64,000 nucleotides of DNA from an uncultured Vibrio sp. GTDB taxonomy: Bacteria > Pseudomonadota > Gammaproteobacteria > Enterobacterales > Vibrionaceae. The notes under the pieces were generated by a model. The model did no database searches, had not been told where the DNA came from, and worked only from the letters and a program-made list of their open reading frames with translations. The position numbers were made by a program, and so were the translations under genes. The first letter of the stretch is position 1; each line of letters starts with the position of its first letter. Below are positions 17,505-25,682 of this stretch, one piece after another. Where the stretch lies: positions 124,001 to 188,000 of the forward strand of contig CANNGN010000002.1 in NCBI GenBank assembly GCA_947504195.1. Reading direction: 5' to 3'.

Positions 17505-17990
17505 TTATTGGATGGATTTTAAGTATTTAACGTGAGCTTCCATCTCTTCTCCAATCTCTTTTCTCATATTCATAAGCTTAATGGCTGACTCTCTAAGAGC
17601 GATATCGTCGGGGTCGGTCGGTTTCCACTCTGGGACACTGGTGGGTTTGCCTTCTTCGTCAACGGCAACCATGATAACGATACAGTGGGTAGTGAGGCAG
17701 TTTATGAGTGTTTTGGGATCGCTAGCTTGGACGTCGATCGCGATATGCATAGAACTTCGTCCGGTGTAAACGACTTTGGCGTTAACTTCTACTAAACTTC
17801 CTACCGTGATGGGCTTTACAAAGCGGATACCACCGGCATATGCAGTGATACAGTATTTACCGCTCCATGCTGCAGCTCCAGCATATGCTGCTAGATCAAT
17901 CCATTTCATTACCGCGCCACCATGGACTTTTCCACCGAAATTTACATCGCTTGGCTCGGCAAGAAAACGTAGAGTCGTTTCTCTTTTCAT
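17505..17990 (-). CDS. Acyl-CoA thioesterase (hotdog fold, YciA/BACH-like)
   Basis: This hotdog thioesterase hydrolyses acyl-CoA to free acid and CoA. The catalytic region NFGGKVHGGAVMKWIDLAAYAGA (about residues 17-39) is the YciA/BACH-type motif with Asn and Asp, followed by the central strand pattern VKPITVGSLVEVNAKVVYTGRSSM. At 161 residues it is a single hotdog domain. AAGGAAG lies seven bases before the ATG. It is monocistronic. Chain-length preference cannot be read. Confidence 0.9.
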   Translation of the reverse strand: MKRETTLRFLAEPSDVNFGGKVHGGAVMKWIDLAAYAGAAAWSGKYCITAYAGGIRFVKPITVGSLVEVNAKVVYTGRSSMHIAIDVQASDPKTLINCLTTHCIVIMVAVDEEGKPTSVPEWKPTDPDDIALRESAIKLMNMRKEIGEEMEAHVKYLKSIQ

Positions 17991-18237
17991 TATTCACTTC
18001 CTTTCATCATTTACTTACACATAACAAATGAGCCATGTTTTTGTAAACTAAGTATAACTTACTGTTCGTAAGGTGTTGGGAGAAATTATGTCAAATGATA
18101 AAATTAAAGGGGTAAATAGTTGGGACTCAATGAGCATTTCTGAGCTAAGATAGTGACTTAATACTATGAAGTTAGTCTTATTTTGGTTTATTCTTTTATT
18201 TTAAATGATGACATGACCACCTTCAATGGAGACCACG

Positions 18238-18816
18238 ATGGCGAACCAGTGGGATTTGCTTGCTGTAGATTGGGAAGATAATCCCGAAAATATCGAGTTA
18301 GCTGATAAGGCGTCTGCTTCACTTGGCAGTGTGATGGATTTAGCGGGAAAGCACATTTTAGACTTTGGGTGTGGTTCTGGTCGCTTAAGCCAATCAATTT
18401 CTCCTCAGGTTAAATCAATCATCGCACTAGATTCATCGGAAGCGATGATTGAAGAGTTGGATACGAAAGAACTATTTAATGTCGAGCCTGTCGTTGATTC
18501 GTTAACTCGAGGCCTCGTTGCTCAGCATCCAGCCTTTCGAAAGCAATTTGATGGGGTGATTGCATGTGCAGTGTGCAGTTATCTCGACAACCTATCTGAA
18601 GTATTGGCCATTATCTATTCACTGTTAGATAAAGGTGGTGTATTTGTGCATTGGGATTGGGTCGCTGATGATGAAGACGGATTCGGCTTAGGGCTGATAG
18701 AGATGCAAGATGAGTTGATTCAAGCTGGCTTCTCAGAGGTATCGGTTACTCAACCATTTAAAATAAATACGCCTAAAGGCATGCAAAGTATATTAATGGG
18801 TATAGCTCTTAAGTAG
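18238..18816 (+). CDS. Class I SAM-dependent methyltransferase
   Basis: This is a small methyltransferase of about 192 residues. The SAM-binding motif I ILDFGCGSGRLS is near residue 38, the post-I acidic residue is in IALDSSEAM, and motif IV-like VIACAVCSYLDN follows. The start at 18238 (MANQWDLLAVDWEDNPEN) is preferred to the ATG at 18226 because GGAGA lies 5-6 bases upstream of the former. Methyl acceptor is unknown. The gene has no obvious partner; downstream comes the RNA-rich intergenic region. Confidence 0.85.
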   Translation: MANQWDLLAVDWEDNPENIELADKASASLGSVMDLAGKHILDFGCGSGRLSQSISPQVKSIIALDSSEAMIEELDTKELFNVEPVVDSLTRGLVAQHPAFRKQFDGVIACAVCSYLDNLSEVLAIIYSLLDKGGVFVHWDWVADDEDGFGLGLIEMQDELIQAGFSEVSVTQPFKINTPKGMQSILMGIALK

Positions 18817-18834
18817 AGATATCGAACAGATATT

Positions 18835-18888
18835 AAATGTGATAAAGGTCACATTTTCATGTAAATTTACGGATATATAATTATCTTT
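18835..18888 (+). promoter_or_regulatory. CRP class II promoter
   Basis: AAATGTGATAAAGGTCACAT (from 18835) contains a perfect TGTGA-N6-TCACA at 18838-18853, centred at 18845.5. A perfect -10 TATAAT lies at 18876-18881. The expected start at about 18887 places the CRP centre 41.5 bp upstream, which is exactly the class II activation geometry. No protein-coding gene with a ribosome site follows, so the product is the RNA at 18887-19104. Confidence 0.8.
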
Positions 18889-19104
18889 TTGGAATCCAAT
18901 ACGCATATTTATAACAAATTTTAGCTTCAACTTGTATTTCATTTCGATGTTCACGTTTAATGGATCAGATGATTCGAGATTACTTAGAAAAAGTATCGAT
19001 CAAAAATATTCAAATGTTGACTAACAACATTGGCTAGAGCACTAACTAAAATAATAATCATAGTAGAAATAAAAAAGGATCTGTTGAAAAACAGGTCCTT
19101 TTTT
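18887..19104 (+). ncRNA. Putative CRP-activated RNA of about 217 nt (possibly dual-function)
   Basis: Transcription would run from the CRP-dependent promoter to a very strong terminator. The transcript holds two overlapping 25-codon open frames: MFTFNGSDDSRLLRKSIDQK... (18947-19024) and MDQMIRDYLEKVSIKNIQML... (18960-19037). Neither has a good Shine-Dalgarno. V. cholerae has a CRP-controlled dual-function RNA, VcdRP, that encodes a small protein and base-pairs with sugar-transport mRNAs. This could be an analogue, but I cannot show homology. The boundaries are inferred from the promoter and terminator only. Confidence 0.6.
19071..19104 (+). terminator. Strong terminator of the CRP-controlled RNA
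   Basis: A 15-bp stem (19071-19085 with 19090-19104) closed by a GAAA tetraloop has one G-U pair. An A6 run opens the stem and a T6 run closes it. Confidence 0.88.
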
Positions 19105-19244
19105 ATTGCCTGTCCCGTTCTAAATATTACTTATCATTCCAATAAAAAGTCGAGTGGTTATTTTGTCAGAGTATATGAACGATGGTTTCGCTACGATCGC
19201 AAAGAGGAGTTCAAGCGATTTGTTTGAAAGCAATTATGGCTGGT

Positions 19245-19284
19245 AAAAAAAGAAAAAAAACCAACCACAAAAAGGTGATTGGTT
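19245..19284 (-). terminator. Qrr terminator
   Basis: On the minus strand a 10-bp stem (19284-19275 with 19268-19259, one wobble pair) is followed by a U-run at 19258-19253, which continues after a single C. Confidence 0.88.
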
Positions 19285-19357
19285 ATATTAATTGTGAACA
19301 AGTGGCGTTCACTAACAACGTCAGTTGGCTAGGTGACCCTTGGCTTAATAAGGGTCA
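19253..19357 (-). ncRNA. qrr: Qrr quorum-regulatory small RNA
   Basis: This is an sRNA of about 105 nt that starts UGACCC. It contains the Qrr hallmark CCTAGCCAACTGACGTTG (minus strand, within 19333-19312), the conserved target-pairing segment of Vibrio Qrr RNAs. Predicted structure: a first stem TGACCCTT/AAGGGTCA (19357-19334), a single-stranded pairing region, a second stem GTGAAC/GTTCAC, then the terminator hairpin. Qrr RNAs are made at low cell density by phosphorylated LuxO with sigma-54 and act with Hfq on the mRNAs for LuxR/HapR and AphA and on the luxO mRNA. It is not next to luxO/luxU in this window, so it is not the luxO-linked qrr1 by position. The number within the family cannot be assigned. 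Confidence 0.95.
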
Positions 19358-19365
19358 TAGTACAT

Positions 19366-19384
19366 AAAGCATATAGTGTGCCAA
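19366..19384 (-). promoter_or_regulatory. Sigma-54 (-24/-12) promoter of qrr
   Basis: On the minus strand TTGGCAC is followed by TATGC, with exactly 10 bases between the invariant GG and GC. The -12 C at 19369 puts +1 at 19357, the exact first base of the Qrr sequence UGACCC. Confidence 0.92.
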
Positions 19385-19438
19385 GTTTATTTCTTCCTAA
19401 GTCGTTGACCATTCGTCGTAATCAATCATTCATCAAAT

Positions 19439-19474
19439 ATAATTCGCATTTTGCAATTGCAAAATGCGAATTAT
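19439..19474. promoter_or_regulatory. 36-bp perfect palindrome containing two LuxO-type sites
   Basis: ATAATTCGCATTTTGCAA (19439-19456) is followed at once by its exact reverse complement (19457-19474). Each half carries a one-mismatch match to the LuxO site TTGCA-N3-TGCAA: TCGCATTTTGCAA at 19444-19456 and TTGCAAAATGCGA at 19457-19469. The centre is about 100 bp upstream of the qrr start, the normal distance for a sigma-54 activator site. Confidence 0.85.
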
Positions 19475-19760
19475 GTCGCGAGTTGCACATGGTTATTTTG
19501 TTTTTTGCATTTTACTTACAGAGTTTTTTCATATTGATTAATCGCCGGAAAAAATAGTGTGTTCAAATGAATCGGGTTGCTAATGAAATCTTATTTTTCA
19601 AATGGTTATCTATTATCGACGAATAATGTTGCGGTATTATCATATGCCTTCAGTAGCGCACGTGTTATTGAATCACGAACACTCCCTTTAAGATGATTAC
19701 CATCGCTCATCATGATGACAATACATGGTGATGACTTAAAACTAATTTTTGGACCATGAA

Positions 19761-20477
19761 ATGAAAAAACTAATTTTGGCTGTATCTCTAACTTCTTTAT
19801 TTAACGTTGCTCAAGCATCAGAGTGGGGTTACGAAGGCGCACATGGCCCTGAGCACTGGGATAAGGTATCTCAGACTTGTGCAACTGGTGTAAACCAAAG
19901 CCCAATTAATTTAAATTCAATCACAGACGCTAAGCTTGCGCCATTAGATATTCAATATACGGGTTCAGTGACGGCCTTGATGAATAATGGTCACACGTTG
20001 CAAGCAACGATTGAAGGAAGCAATACATTATCTATTGATGGTCGAGAATTCGAATTGAAACAGTTTCACTTCCATACGCCTTCAGAAAATCAAATCAATA
20101 ACAAATCTTATCCTTTAGAGGGACATTTTGTTCATGCTGATAAAGATGGCAATCTAGCGGTAGTGGCTGTGATGTTCGATATGGGTAAGAAAAACGAACA
20201 ACTGGCTAACTTAATTCAAACACTTCCTAAAAACGGTGAAACAGTGACGTTGGCTGAGTCATTTGATGTGAAAGATATGCTACCGGAATACTCTTCATAT
20301 TACCGTTTTAATGGTTCTTTAACGACACCACCGTGTAGCGAAGGCGTGCGTTGGTTTGTATTAAAAAATGCTAAGTCGTTATCAGATAATCAAGAGCAGT
20401 TAATGAGCGGTGCTATGGGGAAAAATAACCGTCCATTACAGGCGATCAACGCTCGTGTTGTATTAGGTAGCAACTAA
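19761..20477 (+). CDS. Periplasmic alpha-class carbonic anhydrase
   Basis: This zinc enzyme interconverts CO2 and bicarbonate. The signal peptide MKKLILAVSLTSLFNVAQA is cleaved before SEWGYEG. Zinc ligands are His103 and His105 in QFHFHTPSE and His122 in EGHFVH. The conserved NQSPIN, TPPCSEGVRW and C-terminal NNRPLQ.N.R motifs are intact, and Cys40 with the Cys of PPCSEG likely forms the usual disulfide. It has 238 residues. The ATG at 19761 is preferred to the in-frame TTG at 19749: GGA lies seven bases upstream and a proper signal peptide results. It is monocistronic, followed by a strong terminator. Confidence 0.94.
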   Translation: MKKLILAVSLTSLFNVAQASEWGYEGAHGPEHWDKVSQTCATGVNQSPINLNSITDAKLAPLDIQYTGSVTALMNNGHTLQATIEGSNTLSIDGREFELKQFHFHTPSENQINNKSYPLEGHFVHADKDGNLAVVAVMFDMGKKNEQLANLIQTLPKNGETVTLAESFDVKDMLPEYSSYYRFNGSLTTPPCSEGVRWFVLKNAKSLSDNQEQLMSGAMGKNNRPLQAINARVVLGSN

Positions 20478-20502
20478 AACTTTTTTGTTATGCAGTTAAA
20501 CT

Positions 20503-20539
20503 AAAAAGACCATAATGACATGATCATTATGGTCTTTTT
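20503..20539. terminator. Bidirectional terminator after carbonic anhydrase
   Basis: A perfect 16-bp stem (20503-20518 with 20524-20539) has a 5-nt loop, with A5 opening and T5 closing. It sits between two convergent genes. Confidence 0.9.
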
Positions 20540-20569
20540 ATTAGGCTTAAGCGTGAACAGAATCGTTAA

Positions 20570-22150
20570 TTACAATACATTTTTTTCAGAGGCTTTAATG
20601 TAGCCGATAAATTCTTCTGCGGGCATTGGCTTAGCGTAATAAAATCCTTGAATTTGCGTTACGCCCATATTTGCTAGTGCTTCAACTTGTTTAGAATCTT
20701 CGACACCTTCCGCAATAATTTCCATTCCTAGTTGATTGGATAGATCTATCATTGAGAGCACGACTGCATCGAGTGCTTCGTTTTGAGATAGGCTTCGAAT
20801 AAACACCTGATCTATTTTCAGCTTGTCAAATGGGTGTTGGTGGATAAAGTTTAACCCAGAATACCCCGTCCCAAAGTCATCGATCGCCATTCTGAAACCG
20901 AGGTTTTTAAGAAGGGTTAGATTGTGTACAGCTTTGACCATTTCTTCTGGTGAAAAGTTGTTATCTTCAGTAATTTCTAACATTACTACTTTGGCCATAA
21001 TCGGATGAGTAATCGCATAGTCGTAAATATATGAAATGAACTCATCGTCCAATACCAATGTTCGACTGATATTCATGCTGATATAACGATCTTCAAATTC
21101 AAGTTTATGTCGTTCGATGTAGTTAGTTAAATAGTCTATAACTCGGTAAGTTAATTCCTTAATTATGCCGATCTGCTCTGCTAATGGGATAAAAATAGCG
21201 GGTGAAATGTACCCTTTATTCGGATCATTCCAACGTAATAAAGCTTCACTGCCAACGACACTTCGAGTCCGGCTATCAACAATTGGTTGAAAGTACAACT
21301 TAAGTTGATTGTTTTGAATCGCTGAGCGGAGAGATGCATCAAGTGTGTGGTTGCTGCGTCGATAATCCCGAACAATTAAATACCCAACGGTCAATAAACT
21401 TGCACACAGTATGATAACCCAAGCTAGGTTGGTGAAATAGGTAATATAGGCTTCTAACCCTATATTTAATCGAATAGATAGTGGATAAATATTGGAGCGA
21501 AATGTTAATACTCGGTTTGATTTACTCGGGACGATTTGTTGGCCATCGATAACGTGAGTTAATACTTGGATCTGATACCCAAAAGACATGTCATCAAATG
21601 AAGATGAAATCAATTCGAGAAAGTGGCGTGGAGGAATAAGCGCATTGATGCCTGATTTTTTTGGGGTAGAAGAGAAAATAAAAAAGGTTGGAATTCCATC
21701 AGGTGAATCAGTTAATTCAATAGTGGTGCGATCCGTCGAATGTTCTAGTCGGTCTAAAACAGAGCGGTAGATAGCAATGTTGGCTTGTCCTGCATTACTT
21801 GTACAATAAATACTGCCATTAGCATCATACATACCGACTTCTTTAATTCTATCGGTTGCAAACACATAATTTCGTAGTTTTGAGATGTCATTTTTATTGC
21901 ATGTTTCAGAGGCAGAAATGCTGACACGATCTAAATCATGCGCCGTTCGATTAATGAAGACTTCTAGGTTAGAGATGGCTTGTCGCCCAAGAGTGTGAGC
22001 GGTGCTGAATGTACTGTAATAGGTGTATAAGCTACCTGCGAAAAAGGTAATAATAAAAATTGCCAAGACGGGCAGAATGATGCCAACGCGATTTTGCAGC
22101 GAATGATAGTTGTTTGTTAATGTGTTTAGATTCGCCGATTGTCCACGCAT
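20570..22150 (-). CDS. CSS-type EAL cyclic di-GMP phosphodiesterase (PdeC-like)
   Basis: This membrane phosphodiesterase has 526 residues. TM1 is at about residues 22-45, followed by a periplasmic domain with Cys84 and Cys116, TM2 at about 240-260, and the cytoplasmic EAL domain at about 270-520. Catalytic features are present: E302-A-L, N360, E392, DDFGTGYSGL (D424/D425) and K445, so it should be active. The redox-sensing motif reads C116-T-S instead of C-S-S. In E. coli PdeC-type proteins a periplasmic disulfide controls activity. It is monocistronic, with start ATG at 22150. Confidence 0.9.
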   Translation of the reverse strand: MRGQSANLNTLTNNYHSLQNRVGIILPVLAIFIITFFAGSLYTYYSTFSTAHTLGRQAISNLEVFINRTAHDLDRVSISASETCNKNDISKLRNYVFATDRIKEVGMYDANGSIYCTSNAGQANIAIYRSVLDRLEHSTDRTTIELTDSPDGIPTFFIFSSTPKKSGINALIPPRHFLELISSSFDDMSFGYQIQVLTHVIDGQQIVPSKSNRVLTFRSNIYPLSIRLNIGLEAYITYFTNLAWVIILCASLLTVGYLIVRDYRRSNHTLDASLRSAIQNNQLKLYFQPIVDSRTRSVVGSEALLRWNDPNKGYISPAIFIPLAEQIGIIKELTYRVIDYLTNYIERHKLEFEDRYISMNISRTLVLDDEFISYIYDYAITHPIMAKVVMLEITEDNNFSPEEMVKAVHNLTLLKNLGFRMAIDDFGTGYSGLNFIHQHPFDKLKIDQVFIRSLSQNEALDAVVLSMIDLSNQLGMEIIAEGVEDSKQVEALANMGVTQIQGFYYAKPMPAEEFIGYIKASEKNVL

Positions 22151-22353
22151 ATGTGTTACACATTACTTAAGTCAATGATTTTTCTTATATATAAACGTAT
22201 GTGATTACTGCAACTAAATCTAGTAACTGAGTGATATATTGATACATTTTTAGAACTGACTTGGTAAGAACGTGATATTGCTTCAATATATGTGGAAGAG
22301 CAGTCTTAGCGTTATTTTGTTAGACTCACCAAAATTTCAACTGGAAATTAAAT

Positions 22354-23616
22354 ATGTCCGCAACATTTACCCAATTAGGTATCGCTACTTTTCTTAGTAA
22401 TACCTTAGCAAAATTACATATTCAGACGCCTACGGAAATTCAGACTCAAGCAATCCCGAGAGTTCTTGATGGTGTGGATATATTGGCTGGTGCTCAGACT
22501 GGTACAGGGAAAACGGCGGCATTTGGGTTACCGATGATTCAGCGTTTAACCGAACGAGCTGCGATTGATCGGCCTGAAAAAGGTGAAGTAAGAGGGCTTA
22601 TTCTTGTCCCAACTCGCGAACTAGCCCAGCAGGTTTATGACAATTTAGTCGCGTATTCTGCACACACAGAGTTGAAGATCGTTGCGGTATATGGTGGTGT
22701 CAGTATCAGAGCGCAGAGCGATAAACTCAAGTTAGGGTGCGATATTTTAGTCGCGACACCTGGCCGCTTACTGGATCATCTTTTTAATCAAATCATCACT
22801 TTAGAGAAGGTGGAGTTTTGGGTTCTTGATGAAGCCGATCGAATGTTGGATATGGGGTTTACCCCTGATATTCAACGGATAGTGAAGCGCTTGAATTCAT
22901 CTAGGCAAACCTTGTGTTTTTCTGCAACCCTCGACGATAAAGTTCGCGCATTTGCCCAACACCTGATGCGAGACGCCGTGCCGATTCAGGTCGCCGCGCA
23001 AAATGCGACAGCTGATACCGTAGAACAGTTGGTTTACCCGGTTGACCGTTCCAAGAAAAGCGCATTGTTAGCCTACTTGATTGGCTCTCGAAATTGGCAT
23101 CAAGTCTTGGTTTTCACTAAAACAAGGCAAGGCAGTGATGCACTTGCCAAAGAGCTTAAATTAGATGGAATTCATGCGGCTTCAATTAATGGTGATAAAA
23201 GTCAGGGCGCTCGTCAGAAGGCGCTCGATGATTTTAAGTCGGGTAAGGTTCGAGCATTAATTGCGACGGATGTCGCGGCTCGTGGTCTTGATATTGAGCA
23301 ACTAGAGCAAGTCGTGAATTTCGATCTGCCTTTTAAAGCCGAAGACTATATCCATCGCATCGGTAGAACAGGGCGAGCTGGGCAAACAGGGAAAGCCTAT
23401 TCGTTCATGGGTCACGACGAAGAGTACTTATTGGAAGCGATAGAAAACTTACTGGATAAGCGCTTACCACAAGAGTGGCTCGCTGGATTTGAACCGAGTC
23501 CAAATGCCGAAGTTTATACTGACAGTAACCCTAAAAAGCGCAGCCGCTCATCTGAGAAGCGCAAGCTAAAGGCTAAATTAAATGTCCATGCGAATCGTGG
23601 GAAAAAGCGTCGCTAA
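22354..23616 (+). CDS. rhlE: DEAD-box ATP-dependent RNA helicase, RhlE-like
   Basis: This RNA helicase has 420 residues. The Q motif (F.QLGI...PTEIQTQAIP), motif I AQTGTGKT (47-54), PTRELAQQV, DEAD (159-162), SAT, and the C-terminal ARGLDIEQLEQVVNFDLP and HRIGRTGRAG motifs are all present. A basic tail ending in KKRR probably binds RNA. It acts in ribosome assembly or RNA turnover. It is convergent with nadE. Assignment to RhlE rather than another DEAD subgroup is by overall pattern. Confidence 0.92.
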   Translation: MSATFTQLGIATFLSNTLAKLHIQTPTEIQTQAIPRVLDGVDILAGAQTGTGKTAAFGLPMIQRLTERAAIDRPEKGEVRGLILVPTRELAQQVYDNLVAYSAHTELKIVAVYGGVSIRAQSDKLKLGCDILVATPGRLLDHLFNQIITLEKVEFWVLDEADRMLDMGFTPDIQRIVKRLNSSRQTLCFSATLDDKVRAFAQHLMRDAVPIQVAAQNATADTVEQLVYPVDRSKKSALLAYLIGSRNWHQVLVFTKTRQGSDALAKELKLDGIHAASINGDKSQGARQKALDDFKSGKVRALIATDVAARGLDIEQLEQVVNFDLPFKAEDYIHRIGRTGRAGQTGKAYSFMGHDEEYLLEAIENLLDKRLPQEWLAGFEPSPNAEVYTDSNPKKRSRSSEKRKLKAKLNVHANRGKKRR

Positions 23617-23652
23617 TCATTGAGATCGGCACTGATTCTTGATTTTATAAAA

Positions 23653-23683
23653 CAAAACCGCCAAACAACTAAAAGTTTGGCGG
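23653..23683 (-). terminator. Terminator, mainly for nadE
   Basis: The stem CCGCCAAAC / GTTTGGCGG (23658-23666 with 23675-23683) has a T-rich tail only on the minus strand. It may also slow the helicase transcript. Confidence 0.75.
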
Positions 23684-23715
23684 CTTAATTGGTGATGCAA
23701 TTAATTTTGAGTTAA

Positions 23716-24546
23716 TTAGTCATAAATCGTTGGAATTGGCTGACGTTTATGTTGTGTCGCTTGATAAATCGCAACTAGTCGCTCAGTGACTTCTTGAGGT
23801 ACGGGTTTTCCTTCTAAGAAATCATCAATTTGATCGTAAGTCAGCATTAGCGCATCTTCGTCTGCTTTTTGCGGAGCAAGCTCTTCTAAATCAGCGGTAG
23901 GGGTTTTGGTGACCAAAATTTCTGGAGCACCTAACGTCGCTGCAACTTGACGAACTTGACGCTTACTCAGTCCAAATAGAGGTGCGAGATCGCAAGCGCC
24001 ATCTCCATACTTGGTGTAGAAACCGGTAATGTTTTCTGCAGAATGATCGGTACCTAAGACCAATGCTCCTATGTAACCAGCAATTTCGTACTGTGCGACC
24101 ATACGTGCGCGAGCTTTAACGTTACCTTTAACAAAATCGACTTTGGCAGAATCGGTTGGTAACAAGCCTGTGTTTTCCAGTGCTGCATGTGATGCTGCAT
24201 GCAATCCATCAACACCCGATTTTATATTGACTGCAACCGCATGTGTTGGCTGGATAAACTGAAGTGAAATTTGAGCTTCATCTTCATCTTTTTGCTCGCC
24301 ATAAGGCAGGCGAACAGCGATAAATTGATAGTCGTTACTTTGAGATTCATCGTTAAGTTGATTGATTGCAAGTTGTGCCAAACGTCCACACGTTGTGGAA
24401 TCAACGCCACCACTGATCCCAAGTACTAAAGCTTTGCATCCAGAAGAGGTTAATTTGTCTTTAATAAACGCTACTCTTCGTTCTATCTCAAAATTTGGGT
24501 CAATGCTTGGCGAGACACGCATCTCGTCGCGGATTAATTGTTCCAT
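23716..24546 (-). CDS. nadE: Ammonia-dependent NAD+ synthetase
   Basis: This enzyme amidates nicotinate adenine dinucleotide to NAD+, the last step of NAD synthesis. The PP-loop ATPase motif SGGVDST is in [17 protein letters not shown] (about residues 41-57). [19 protein letters not shown] and the C-terminal [11 protein letters not shown] tail are family-typical. At 276 residues (E. coli 275) it lacks the glutaminase domain and uses ammonia. AAGG precedes the ATG. It is divergent from the nucleotidyltransferase gene at 24645, which also belongs to NAD-type chemistry. Confidence 0.95.
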   Translation of the reverse strand: MEQLIRDEMRVSPSIDPNFEIERRVAFIKDKLTSSGCKALVLGISGGVDSTTCGRLAQLAINQLNDESQSNDYQFIAVRLPYGEQKDEDEAQISLQFIQPTHAVAVNIKSGVDGLHAASHAALENTGLLPTDSAKVDFVKGNVKARARMVAQYEIAGYIGALVLGTDHSAENITGFYTKYGDGACDLAPLFGLSKRQVRQVAATLGAPEILVTKTPTADLEELAPQKADEDALMLTYDQIDDFLEGKPVPQEVTERLVAIYQATQHKRQPIPTIYD

Positions 24547-24644
24547 AAGGCCTTCCCTTTTTGTGCAAGCAATAATAAATAGTACATAGTATCATACCGA
24601 AATTAGTCGATTATAAAACTCTCAATTGAGTTTAAAGGATGAAT

Positions 24645-25166
24645 ATGAGGAATATTGCCGTCTTTGGCAGTGCTTTCAACCCCCCGTCATTCGGACATAA
24701 AAATGTTATTGAATCACTGACCCAATTTGATCTTATCTTGCTTGTTCCAAGCATTGCTCATGCATGGGGCAAAGAGATGCTGGATTTTCAGTTACGCTGT
24801 CAGCTTGTTGAGGCTTTTATCGATGATCTTGCGCCGAGTTCTAATCGCGTTGAGTTGTGCCGTGTTGAAGAGGAGTTACTCGAATCTAATCAGAGTGTGA
24901 CGACTTATCAATTGTTAAACTACCTAGCTGAGCTGTATTCAGCGGATAACCTAACGTTTATTATTGGGCCTGATAACCTAATGAATTTTGGTAAGTTTTA
25001 TAATGCAGATAAGATTATGGATCATTTTTCAGTGATGGCATTACCTGAAAAAGTAAAAGTCCGGAGTACCGATATTCGAACTCGTTTGCAAAATAAAGAG
25101 AGTATTGAAGGGTTAACAACCCCTTCGGTTATTAAACTGATTGAACAAACACAGAGCTATCAGTAA
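24645..25166 (+). CDS. NadD-like nucleotidyltransferase (putative NaMN/NMN adenylyltransferase)
   Basis: This is a cytidylyltransferase-fold enzyme of 173 residues. The signature FGSAFNPPSFGHKN (residues 6-19) corresponds to the GxFxPxHxGH ATP-binding motif with the first His replaced, and VRSTDIRTRL near the C-terminus corresponds to ISSTxIR. It probably joins AMP to nicotinate or nicotinamide mononucleotide. The start at 24645 is chosen because AAAGGA is 5 bases before it; the ATG at 24639 overlaps that ribosome site. It shares a 98-bp divergent promoter region with nadE. It is shorter than housekeeping NadD (about 213), so it may be an alternative or salvage enzyme. Confidence 0.8.
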   Translation: MRNIAVFGSAFNPPSFGHKNVIESLTQFDLILLVPSIAHAWGKEMLDFQLRCQLVEAFIDDLAPSSNRVELCRVEEELLESNQSVTTYQLLNYLAELYSADNLTFIIGPDNLMNFGKFYNADKIMDHFSVMALPEKVKVRSTDIRTRLQNKESIEGLTTPSVIKLIEQTQSYQ

Positions 25167-25299
25167 ATGAGATAGGTCTTGATTGGAGTAGCAACGGAAT
25201 GAACCAAGAGAAATCGAGATCTTGCATCAGAGTTGAATTTCTTTAGACTACATTACCTTTAAAAAACGTAATAAAACCGTGTTAAGTTAAGGATAAACG

Positions 25300-25644
25300 A
25301 TGAAACTCACGACACTTATTGAAACCGTTAAGAATGACCCTAAATCGATAGAATTTAGTGATGTCATTGCTGTGATTGATGCCAACTACGATTTTACACC
25401 AACTCAGTTTACTAACGGAGCATTAACCAATGCTGCCGATCAAAACAATGGATCGTGTAAGATTTTCGCATTCGCCAAGTTACAAGGTTTGGCCGCAGAG
25501 GAAGCACTAGCACTGTTTGGTGATTTTTATCGTAAAGATGTTTTACTCTACCCAACCAATGATGATCACCAAAATATTCGTAACTTTATCGAATTTGGTT
25601 GGGAAGGCATTGAGTTTACGAGTGAAGCACTAAAAGAGAAGTAG
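25300..25644 (+). CDS. HopJ type III effector family protein
   Basis: This small soluble protein of 114 residues matches the HopJ family (IEFSDVIAVIDANYDFTPTQFTNG...NGSCKIFAFAKLQGL...ALFGDFYRKDVL). Despite the family name, such proteins are widespread in free-living gamma-proteobacteria without type III secretion, and their function is unknown. An AAGGA ribosome site precedes the ATG. It is monocistronic. Confidence 0.85.
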   Translation: MKLTTLIETVKNDPKSIEFSDVIAVIDANYDFTPTQFTNGALTNAADQNNGSCKIFAFAKLQGLAAEEALALFGDFYRKDVLLYPTNDDHQNIRNFIEFGWEGIEFTSEALKEK

Positions 25645-25682
25645 TTAGCTTTGTAGTAGAGAATAGAAGTGTCTTTTATTCT

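Noticed and set aside
19439..19474. The 36-bp palindrome as a terminator or a mobile-element end
   Set aside because: No T-run follows on either strand and no transposase is near; position about 100 bp upstream of a sigma-54 promoter and LuxO-type halves explain it better.
19030..19557. Three overlapping plus-strand open frames (65, 61 and 74 codons) between the RNA genes
   Set aside because: They run through two strong terminator hairpins, the qrr gene in antisense and the LuxO palindrome, and lack ribosome sites; their openness reflects A/T-rich RNA-gene sequence.
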